A program made the translations under genes and the position numbers. Shown here one piece after another: positions 19,267 through 27,016 of a DNA stretch of 27,016 nt; positions within the stretch are counted from its first letter, which is position 1; each line of letters opens with the position of its first letter. A model generated the notes under the pieces. It saw nothing but the letters and a program-made list of their open reading frames with translations, had not been told where the DNA came from and made no database searches. This DNA comes from Zygnema circumcarinatum (taxonomy: Eukaryota; Streptophyta; Zygnematophyceae; Zygnematales; Zygnemataceae): NCBI GenBank assembly GCA_037447605.1, contig CM074812.1:2282734-2309749 (forward strand), in the 5' to 3' direction.

Positions 19267-19521
19267 GGCCGTACGGTTCCAGCACGAGGCGACTGGTGAT
19301 TGCTCGAACATAGGATCCGGGGATTTTAGTCAGTTAGTTACTTAGTTGGTTAGTTAGAATGGCATTTAGTTAGTTAGCTAGCTGTTTGACGAAGGTCCGC
19401 TTACGAGACGGTTAGGCTCGGGAAAAAAAACGAAAACAACTAACCATTATTGGTCAAAGACAATCCGTCACCGTTCGAGAGTTAACTGTTACCAGTCGCA
19501 TAGAACCCGTTACGATTCAAT

Positions 19522-19644
19522 GCGGAAAGTCCGGCCGACCGGCGGGCTCATTAAGAACGGGCAGGACCACCGACCTACTGGTCAACGCGGAAATCCGGCC
19601 TGCCGGCGGGCTCCTTAAATAACGGGAAGGATGACCGACCTACC
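19522..19644. repeat. Two-copy tandem repeat (~60 bp)
   Basis: The unit GCGGAAA(G)TCCGGCC-GCCGGCGGGCTC-TTAA..AACGGG..GACCACCGACCTAC occurs at 19522-19578 and again at 19587-19643 with scattered substitutions and small indels. Function unknown. Confidence 0.75.
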
Positions 19645-20130
19645 GTACATTTCGAACGCTTTTTTCGTACACTTTTGTACATGTCCTGATAAGATATTGT
19701 TCTTTTCTGACCAATGATTATTGATAAACGTCCATGGGCATTGATTACATGATGGCGACGGCATTAACCGTAAACTGACTAATAACTAACTTAACGAACT
19801 CATCAACGTCGTGTGTTGAACTACGGTACGGCTGCGGGCTTGAGATACTGTACAGAAACAGTATCGAAATCGAAATGTATCGAAACAGACAAGACATGCC
19901 GTACAGAATAGTACAAATTGTACGAAAATGTGACAGTACTGTACTGTATCAGTACCATAACAAAGTCGGCATCTACGTACAGTTCCGCTAACCACATTTT
20001 TCCAGATCGTCTTCGGTGTACGGAATTTCGGACTGTTACCGTATGAAATTCAGCAACCCAACCGGCGGATTTGAGTACAGTACTGTACGATAGATTATTT
20101 CCTGAAAAACTAAAGGGCGAAACCAGTACA
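19645..20130. promoter_or_regulatory. GTAC-dense segment
   Basis: I count 17 GTAC tetramers in about 485 bases, against roughly two expected. They include overlapping palindromes such as ACAGTACTGTACTGT (19933-19947) and GTACAGTACTGTAC (20075-20088). GTAC is the core recognised by SBP-domain factors (for example copper-response regulators CRR1/SPL7). A degenerate repeat could also explain the density. Confidence 0.4.
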
Positions 20131-20887
20131 TCCCCCACGAAATTGTTTCACAATAGCCAATATGAAAGGTACTTATTTGGACTGAAATCCGGCAGCCCCC
20201 TGCCAATGTTCTTAGGGTTTCTACATAACGTAGGCTTCTTTTAGGTTTCTAGGGTTTTCAGCCCTAAAACTTGGAAAATAAACCCCTCTTCGGGATAGCG
20301 CCCCCGCGACCCTCTCTCGGAAGGAGAAGGCGCGAGGGGGCGCAATGGCAGCGACAAGGTGAGCGTCCGGGCGGCAGGGGCCGTACAGGGGAGGAGCGCG
20401 CCTATCCTGCAACGCCACGTGTGCCCTAAAAACTTGCATTACTGACGCCGCTTAGGGGCAAGGGAGGGTTCAGGGTCGACAAAGGAAGGACGCTCTCCCT
20501 CGTTTTAGGGTTTTTGCTCGCCGTCGCTGCGGCTAATGTACCGGTGGCGTATTCAGTGATAATAAAATCCTCAGAAAGTAAAGCCCCTGAATCCTAAAAA
20601 CCCGCATACTCTAGAGTCAGACTACCGAAAACCCCAGTATCCTGACATTCTAATAGCCCTAAAACTCCAAAACCTTGAAACTACTAAATCGAGTACCTCT
20701 CAGTTTCCAACAACCCAGACCTCTGAAATTTTTAGTGCTGGAATGCCTGAACCCCAACGCCCCCGAACCCTAAAACTTTCAGAAACCCTAAAACCATAAG
20801 GAAATCGGAAACGCTAAACCCTAAATCCCTGGAAAGCTGTGATGGGTCGTCGTATGCAACCTGCTATTTTCACACGTGTGAACGCAG

Positions 20888-23800
20888 GAAGTGCCCTCCT
20901 TATCGTGAAATCTTACTTGAAAGATCCGTACAAGTCGTCGGAGCTCCAATATTGGACGGCCAAGAACACCAACTGCAGCACATGGGAATTCGTTACCTGC
21001 AATGAGGATGGATACGTACAATCTTTGTGAGTGAACTTTGCCTCCCTCCCCCCCTCCCTCTCCCTCTCCCTCTTCCTCCCCCCCTCCCTCGCCCTCTCCC
21101 TCTCCCTCCCCCTCACTCTATCCCTCTCCCTCTCCCTCCCCCTCCCTCTTCCTCTCCCTCCCCCCTCCCTCTCCCTCTCCCTCTCGCTCTCCCTCCCCCC
21201 TCCCTCTCCCTCTCCCTCCCCCCTCCCTCTCCCTCTCCCTCCCCCCCTCCTTCTCCCTCGTCCTCTCCCTCCCCACCTCCCTCTCCCTCTCAAAAGTGAC
21301 GTAACTCAAAATCTCAAAATTCGATTAATTATCTGTTGGAAGTCTTCATCGAGCTTCCTGTAATCCATGATTCGTGCAGGAGAGGAATGCTCTTGCATTA
21401 ATTCTCATTTAAAAAAAAGGGAAGAAACGAAGGAATTGACTGAATGGTTCACTGAATTTCCATTCACAATTGCGTTTTTTTTTGCATTCAGATCAATTTC
21501 AAACATACCATTTCGGGGAACAATTGCATATTCTGTTGGCGACTTGAGCATGCTCGAGACTCTGTGAGTTATTTCGAGCTGTACGCACTTTTGAGTTTTT
21601 GTTGCATTTGGTATTTCACCCTAAAAACCCTAAAAACCCTAAAAACTCTAAAAACCCTCGTAGCTTTGGTTCCGTCTTTTCCGTCGCTTCTTTGGTTTTC
21701 TATGAGACCTTGTTTCAAAAACCAGCAATTTTTTTTTTCATCTCTAGCACGACATTGACCTTCTCGTCCACTTTGTCGCAGAATTCTTTCGAACTTGAGT
21801 TTAGGGGGGAGCATTCCTCTCGATATTGTCAAGCTCGCAAATCTGCGGACATTGTGAGTCCCTTCCCTGCTCATCAACCTTTTTCGCTTCGGTAAAGAGG
21901 GAGGGAGGGAGGGAGGGAGGGGAGGGAGGGGAGCGAGGGCGGGAGGTAGGGAGAGAGGGAGGGATCGAGGGAGGGGGGAGAGAGGGAAGGAGGGAGGGAG
22001 GGAGGGAGGGAGGGAGGGAGGGAGGGAGGTCGTTTGTAAGAAATTTCTAGACTGGACCAAGTTGCATAGTTCAGGCCCTTCACAAGTCGCACTTCACCTT
22101 TTAAATCTGAATTTCAACTCCTTATTGACCATTTTTCCACTTGAATTTGACCTAAATTGGGTTAATCAGTTCCAGTAATCAGTTCCTTTTCCTTCTATCT
22201 GCAGGGACCTCTCGGATAACTCCTTGTACGGAACCCTCCCAGGCGCAATTGACAGACTCAAGAATCTGGAAATTTTGTGAGTTTTGAAACGGTTGAAATT
22301 TTTAGATATTGCCTGTTTACTTTTTTACAATGTATAGGTCGCAGACGTAACTTGGGCCGCTGACCTCCAATGTTGATTGAAGTATCACGTTTGCTTTCTG
22401 AACATACGCAATTATAAGTCTATCATTCATTACCACTTCGCCAATTTTAAATGAAAGGTCAATTTTAGATAAAAACTAAAACCCTTAAAGACCCTAAAAA
22501 CCCTAAAAACCCTAAAAGCCGATGAAACCTGGATGGTTTGTACACCCCTATAGGAGTCAACGAAAATTTCATGTTCGCACTAATTCTGTTCCAAAACCCT
22601 AAACCCTAAACCATAAACCCTAAACCCTTCACCCTAAACCCTAAACCTTAAACCCTAAACCCTAAACCTTAAACCCTAAACCCTTCACCTTAAACCCTAA
22701 ACCCTTCACCCTAAACCCTAAACCTTAAACCCTAAACCCTTCACCTTAAACCCTAAACTCTTCACCCTAAACCCTAAACCCTAAACCCTAAACCCTAAAC
22801 CCTAAACCCTAAACCCTAAACCCTTCACCCTATACCCTAAACTCTAAACCCTAATCCCTTCACCCTAAACCCTTCACCCTAAAACCTAAACCCTAAACCC
22901 TAAACCCTACACTCTTCACCCGAAACCCTAAACCCTAAACTGATTGCTTCAATTTTTATGGTTTGCTTACATGGTGTGCCCACCCCATAGTTTTCCTTTA
23001 AGCTTTTCGTCACTTGGCGATGAAGTATGAAGTCTTGGCATTCGCCAAATTCTCTTAAGAGTCACGCTCACCCATGGGAGGGCGCCACGTGGCATGCCAC
23101 ATTTTTTCTTAATTGAAAAGGTTGACCCAAAGTATTTTACTGTTGTTTGTTGGTGGCAGAGATATGCATTCAAACAATTTCAGTGGAAGTATTCCGGGAT
23201 CGATTGGCGCCCTTAGTAAATTGCAAGAACTGTGAGTTTTAGGGTTTTTAAGGGTATTTAGGGTTTTAAGGGTTTTAGAAAAAGGGTTTTTAGGGTTTTT
23301 TAGGGTTTGTAAGTGTATCTAGGGTTTTTAGGGTTTTAGAAAAAGGGTTTTTAGGGTTTTTTAGGGTTTTTAAGTGTATTTAGGGTTATAGAAAAAGGGT
23401 TTTTAGGGTTTTTTAGGGTTTTTTAGGGGTTTTAAGGGTATTTAGGGTTTTAAGGGTTTTAGAAAAAGGGTTTTCAGGGTTTTTAAGTGTATTTAGGGTT
23501 TTAGAAAAAGGGTTTTTAGGGTTTTTTAGGGTTTTAAAGTGTATTTAGGGTTTTTAGGGTTTTAGAAAAAGGGTTTTTAGGGTTTTTTAGGGTTTTTAAG
23601 TGTATTTAGGGTTTTTAGGGTTTTAGAAAAAGGGTTTTTAGGGTTTTTTAGGGTTTTTAAGTGTATTTAGGGTTTTTAGGGTTTTTAGGGTTTTAGAAAA
23701 AGGGTTTTTAGGGTTTTTTAGGGTTTTTAGGGTTTTTTTGTAAGACATGCTCGGGTTATCAGGAAACCGCCACCTTCTAATTGAGCATAGAGAATGTGAA

Positions 23801-26800
23801 GATCGTCACATCAAAAAATTAAGTATCGAGTTTGGCGATGATAGATAGCACTACTCTGCAAGGTTTGAGTCCAATTTTGAATTCATATGGAACATTGCAT
23901 CTATTGAATAAGGGAATTAGAGCTTTCTAGAACCTTAGAATTCAGCAATGTTGTTGAGCTAAAAATCCTTTGTAATGGACCTGACTGACTTTCTTTCTCT
24001 ATCACTTATTATATGTAGCGAGACAACACTTTTTCGCTCCAATGTTGATCAACAACAACATGAAATTTGATGCAGCTTATGCTCAAAGAAACCCGAACAA
24101 TGAAGTACAATGAACAATGAACACTGAAGTCAAGACAATCTATGCTTTGTTGAAATGCAGATATTTGTTCAACAACAACTTGACGGGAAGCATTCCCCTA
24201 CCGTTGTGGAATTGCACCACTTTGGTCATATTGTAAGTCTCATTCTCAAGTACTTCATGCAGTGTGAACTTGAACTTGTGCTGCTATTAGAAATTTGACT
24301 TTACTATTATAGCCGTCGATTCTATGACCGCACCTCTAACACTCGGCTCGATAGCGCAAGTGCGTGTCTCCCTGATCCTCACTCACACTCATAGTTAGGG
24401 TTTAGGGTTTAGGGTTTTAGGGGGTAGGGGGGTAGGGGGGTAGGGGGTAGGGTGTAGGGGTTAGGGTTTAGGGGTTAGGGTTTACTGTTTAGGGTTTAGG
24501 TCTCGCCAGTCCAGCCGCCGCCCGAACTGTCTCCCTCATTCAACTCCACCCTCTCTTAAAGAGGACCTGTGACTGCCATTTCTGGCCTCGCACGTGCGAA
24601 ATCTGTGGGTTGCCGTGACAATTGCGTGACGTGGCGTGACGTGGCGTGACGTGACGTGACGTGACGTGATATGGCGTGACGTGACGTGATATGGCGTGAC
24701 GTGGCGGGGCGTGACGTGACGTGACGTGACTTGCTGTCACAGCCCATTCACCATGTGGCCTCGCACCGCACGTGCGGTGTGACATAGGCCACATGGCGCC
24801 ACGTGGCTGTAGCTGCCACGTGTCTTTCATGCCATGATAGGGCGTCACATTTAATTTCGTGGAAGTGCCAAAATTGTCCGATATAATCATATCGTATCCT
24901 AACGAATGGTATCGTATTGTATCGTCGTATCGTATCGTATCGTATGATATCGTATCGTATGATATCGTATCGTATGATATCGTTTCGATCGTATCGTACC
25001 GTACCGTACCTTAAACCTTGTTTTTCTCGTTAGGGTTTTTTAACATGGAGAGTGGTATTGAAGTCCCAAACCTCCGCGAGGGTGAATTTTTTTATTGCTT
25101 TCTTTTTTCTTACCCTGTCTGCAGAGACCTCAGAAACAATCTGTTATCTGGAGAGCTCTCGGCAAGCTTTGGAACATCTCTCGACTTGAGATACTTGTGA
25201 GTTTCCCTCCGTGGAGTCGTTCTGAATTCTCAAAGGAATTGCATGGGATGAGGTTCAGCTCGCAATAATGTTCACAGGCTTCTTTTGCGTTTTGAAAAAA
25301 AGGTGCCAATATATGGAGTATATGGAGTTCAACGACTGGCGAAAAAATAAAAATATTTTGATTAGGGTTTAGAGTTCAGGGTCAGGGAGTTCAGAGTTCA
25401 CATTAGGGTTCAACCCTGAACCCTAATTCTAACCCTGGAAACTAGGGTCTAAGGATTAGGGTTCAGAGTTGGAGAGGGGGAGTGTACGGAGAGAGAGGCA
25501 GACCAAAGGGACAGGGGGAGAGAGAGGCTAAGGGAGGGGGGGAGAGGGAGAGGGAGGGGGAGAGGGCGAGGGAGAGGGAGAGGGCGAGGGGGAGGGAGAG
25601 GGAGAGGGAGAGGGAGAGGGAGATGATGACGGTGATGGAGAGGGAGAGGGAGGAAGGGCTGGAAAGAGGACTGAAGGGGAGAGCAGAGCGAAGCGGAGGG
25701 AAGGAAAAAGGAGAGGGGGAATGATAAAAACCCATCAAGATTCTCAATTCCGTGCTTTAGAAGAAGACTATTTTAGCTTAATGGATGTACTTTCAGAGGA
25801 ATTCTCAAATATAAATGGCTATTGTAGCCATTTGTGTAGTTATCCTGCTGAGTTTTGGGCTTAGGGTTAGGGCCTGGAACTTAGGGTTTAGGGTTTATGG
25901 AGTTTTAGGGTTAAGGGTTTAGGGCCTAGGGTTTCCACAAACTGAAATCAAACTGAAATTCCCCACTAAAGCAAAAAGAAGGTGAAACCATTAAATGATA
26001 ATATATGTATGTCCAAGGCTTCCATGTGTAACTGATTTAATCGTTTCCTTTTTCTGGGCTGTAGAAATGCCTCCCAAAAGTTCTATACTAACGCCATACC
26101 AAGAGCAAGGCGCAGCTTCCCAAACCTTCAATATTTGTAAGATTCTTCCCTTAATTTTCCAAGTGCTGCTGATCTGCAGGCTCAGCATCCAATCAATGTT
26201 CTTTACTAGACTTGCATCTCTATAATTTTCTCCTCATAAAATGGCCGAGTAGAAGTTTAAGCAAGAAATAAATGATTGCAGGCTGATTTTTCCATAGCTT
26301 CACGGGTTCTAACGAATGTTCTGTCTTTGCATGAAAGGATAACATTAGCGGAAGGTGGTAAAAATTGGACGCTCTAATCTTCCTCCCCCTCTGCTCTCCT
26401 CCTTCTCCCTCTCCCTCACCCTCTCCCTCTCCCTCTCCCTCTCTCTCACCCTCTCCCTCTCCCTCACCCTCTCCCTCTCCCTCTCCCTCTCCCTCACCCT
26501 CTCCCTCTCCCTCCCTCTCCCTCGCCCTCTCCCTCTCCCTCTCCCTCGCCCTTTTCCTCTTCCTCTCCCTCTCCCTCTCCCTCGCCCTCTCCCTCTCCCT
26601 CGCCCTCTCCCTCTCCCTCCCTCTCTCCCTCCCTCCCTCCCCTGCAAACAATTTCTTCCTTCACATTTTGATGAATGACTGATGCATTCTCTTGCAGAGA
26701 TTCTTCCCAAAACAAGGAAATATGGAATGTTCCCTTCAATGTTGGCGACTGTGTTTCTCTCGTTCAGCTGTAAGTGCGCTGCCTAAAAAAACCTCTCTTG

Positions 26801-27016
26801 ATGTGAGCATCTATACACATTAGGTTTCAGGCTGCCCCAAACTCCGAAAGCGTGTGTCAATGGAAGGTCAGAAGAGCTTCATCTAATAGTGAAGAGAGAG
26901 AGGAGAGAGCGAGAGAGAGAGAGAGAGAGGAGAGGAAGAGGGGAGAGGGAAGAGCGGGAGAGGGGGAGAGGGGGAGAGGGGAAGAGGGGAGAGAGGGGAG
27001 AGAGGGGAGAGAGGGG
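20888..27016 (+). CDS. Second LRR gene, 5' part (LRRNT plus eight LRR exons), runs off the window
   Basis: Exons are 20888-21026 (139 nt, LRRNT), 21492-21563, 21782-21853, 22205-22276, 23160-23231, 24161-24232, 25125-25196, 26065-26136 and 26698-26769. Each LRR exon is 72 nt with phase-2 GT..AG introns. The cap reads GSALLIVKSYLKDPY then NCSTWEFVTCNEDG. Repeats include DLSDNSLYGTLPGAIDRL, DMHSNNFSGSIPGSIGAL and YLFNNNLTGSIPLPLWNC. Repeats 7 and 8 (26065 and 26698) are degenerate but open and correctly spliced. The gene is divergent to, and colinear with, the LRR-papain-LysM gene. The ATG at 20842 is in frame but gives no signal peptide, so I expect an unrecognised upstream exon. The downstream part, kinase or protease, is outside the window. 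Confidence 0.8.
21035..21292 (+). repeat. (CCCTCT)n / pyrimidine tract in first intron
   Basis: About 260 bases of nearly pure pyrimidine made of CCCTCT and CCCCCTCC units. It begins just after the donor of the LRRNT exon of the plus-strand gene. Confidence 0.95.
21896..22030 (+). repeat. (GGGA)n purine tract in intron
   Basis: About 135 bases of GGGA/GGAG repeats between LRR exons 2 and 3 of the plus-strand gene. Confidence 0.95.
22482..22945 (+). repeat. Interstitial CCCTAAA array
   Basis: A short CCCTAAAAA stretch (22482-22520) is followed from 22594 by CCCTAAA heptamers. Variant CCTTAAA and CCCTTCA units recur in a regular order (CCCTAAACCCTTCACC). It fills the intron between LRR exons 3 and 4. 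Confidence 0.95.
23235..23736 (+). repeat. Higher-order AGGGTTTTT repeat
   Basis: AGGGTTTTT units are organised into a larger unit of about 60 bases marked by AGAAAAAGGG, which recurs eight times at intervals of ~40-70 bases. It occupies the intron after LRR exon 4 of the plus-strand gene. The repeat is telomere-derived but has expanded T runs. Confidence 0.9.
24395..24505 (+). repeat. TTTAGGG / GGGGTAGGGG array
   Basis: Telomere-type TTTAGGG units grade into a G-rich GGGGGTAGGGG stretch (24419-24460) inside the intron between LRR exons 5 and 6. Confidence 0.9.
24622..24732 (+). repeat. GTGAC/GTGGC pentamer array
   Basis: About twenty GTGAC and GTGGC pentamers in tandem create repeated TGACGTGGC and TGACGTGAC motifs, which carry the ACGT core bound by plant bZIP factors. 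It is intronic in the plus-strand LRR gene. Confidence 0.9.
24751..24822. promoter_or_regulatory. Nested palindrome and G-box cluster
   Basis: CCATGTGGCC (24751-24760) pairs with GGCCACATGG (24787-24796). Between them is a perfect 16-base palindrome CACCGCACGTGCGGTG (24764-24779). A further perfect palindrome GCCACGTGGC (24798-24807) and another GCCACGTG (24815-24822) follow. This gives three CACGTG cores here, plus one at 24591-24596. A regulatory role is possible but the site is intronic. Confidence 0.5.
24884..25010 (+). repeat. (TATCG)n array
   Basis: Repeated ATCGT/TATCG pentamers with GATATCGTATCGTAT blocks, lying in the same intron just upstream of LRR exon 6 of the plus-strand gene. 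Confidence 0.9.
25360..25724 (+). repeat. TTAGGG scraps and (GGGAGA)n purine tract
   Basis: A short divergent AGGGTTCA/AACCCTGA patch (25363-25465) is followed by about 240 bases of purine repeat (GGGAGA units). Both are intronic, between LRR exons 6 and 7. Confidence 0.9.
25858..25936 (+). repeat. Short TTTAGGG-like patch
   Basis: Degenerate TTAGGG/TTTAGGG units in the intron before LRR exon 7 of the plus-strand gene. Confidence 0.8.
26384..26640 (+). repeat. (CCCTCT)n pyrimidine tract
   Basis: About 255 bases of CCCTCT with regular CCCTCAC and CCCTCGC variants, ending ~57 bases before the acceptor of LRR exon 8 of the plus-strand gene. Confidence 0.95.
26893..27016 (+). repeat. (GAGAGG)n purine tract at right edge
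   Basis: GA-rich and GGGGAGA repeats after LRR exon 8, continuing past the window end. No exon is visible in 26770-27016. Confidence 0.9.

Larger units (their letters stand above)
18661..20887. other. Spacer between divergent LRR genes, probable shared upstream region
   Basis: Outside the elements listed separately I see no exon I can defend. The left part (18720-19000) is AT-moderate with GGTTTCGAGG/TTTAGG scraps. The centre holds G-boxes, a TTAG tetramer repeat (19325-19382), a tandem repeat and a GTAC-rich stretch. The right part (20210-20840) contains AAACCCTAA/CCCTAAAA telo-box-like motifs. First exons and promoters of both genes should lie here. Confidence 0.5.

Noticed and set aside
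18985-19311. A 108-residue minus-strand ORF as a separate gene
   Set aside because: Only the short hydrophobic leader inside it looks meaningful; the rest is GC-biased and Arg/Pro-rich without domain. Kept only as a candidate first exon.
20842-20887. ATG at 20842 as true start of the plus-strand LRR gene
   Set aside because: It gives no signal peptide, and the CAG acceptor at 20885-20887 lines up with the paralogue's acceptor with identical exon length. Not excluded.
21027-21363. Long overlapping Pro/Ser/Leu-rich and Arg/Glu/Gly-rich ORFs in several frames
   Set aside because: They are translations of the (CCCTCT)n tract; all frames of such a repeat stay open. No start context or homology.
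22594-22945. A true chromosome end
   Set aside because: The array is flanked by correctly spliced LRR exons of one gene on both sides, so it is interstitial.
24622-25010. CRISPR-like array suggested by regular repeats
   Set aside because: Pentamer tandem repeats without unique spacers, in plant nuclear sequence.
26220-26739. Arg/Glu-rich and Ser/Pro-rich ORFs on both strands
   Set aside because: Same cause: a CCCTCT microsatellite in an intron of the LRR gene.

Overview
The window looks like nuclear DNA from a streptophyte, either a charophyte alga or a seedless land plant; I cannot name the genus. The grounds are a receptor-kinase C-terminus of plant type, leucine-rich-repeat (LRR) genes with one 24-residue repeat per 72-nt phase-2 exon, Ty1/copia debris with a plant-type initiator-Met primer-binding site, and many interstitial TTTAGGG/CCCTAAA tracts. 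Genes are intron-rich, so single ORFs show only fragments. I assembled exons by hand from GT..AG borders and reading-phase continuity.

Layout. 1-3049: nested, broken retroelements. There is a minus-strand copia pre-integrase and integrase core interrupted by other elements, two minus-strand tRNA-like (pol III promoter) modules, a plus-strand copia fragment, one long copia LTR with its primer-binding site, and a gag fragment. 3169-4356: the last two exons of a plus-strand receptor-like kinase, lacking kinase subdomains I-VIII in this window. 4357-6145: gene-poor spacer. 6146-18354, minus strand: one long gene of about 26 recognised exons in continuous phase. It predicts a secreted protein of 1068 residues plus an uncertain signal-peptide exon: LRRNT, 12 single-exon LRRs and a tail repeat, EGF-like, papain-family (C1A) cysteine protease with all four active-site residues, two more EGF-like modules, three LysM modules and a 9-Cys tail. 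No transmembrane or kinase segment was seen. 18355-20887: spacer with telomere-like repeats, G-boxes, a tandem repeat and a dense cluster of GTAC sites. 20888-27016, plus strand: the 5' half of a second LRR gene, head-to-head with the first. Its LRRNT exon has the same length (139 nt) and phase, and its eight LRR exons correspond in order to the first eight of the minus gene. It runs off the right edge.

The point of most interest is the single-polypeptide LRR-EGF-papain-EGF-EGF-LysM architecture and its divergent colinear paralogue. LRR and LysM modules are classic extracellular recognition domains and C1A enzymes are classic apoplastic or vacuolar proteases. A glycan- or peptide-targeted extracellular protease is therefore a reasonable inference, but it is not shown by the sequence. 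Introns of both LRR genes carry unusual amounts of telomere-like repeat and homopurine/homopyrimidine tracts.
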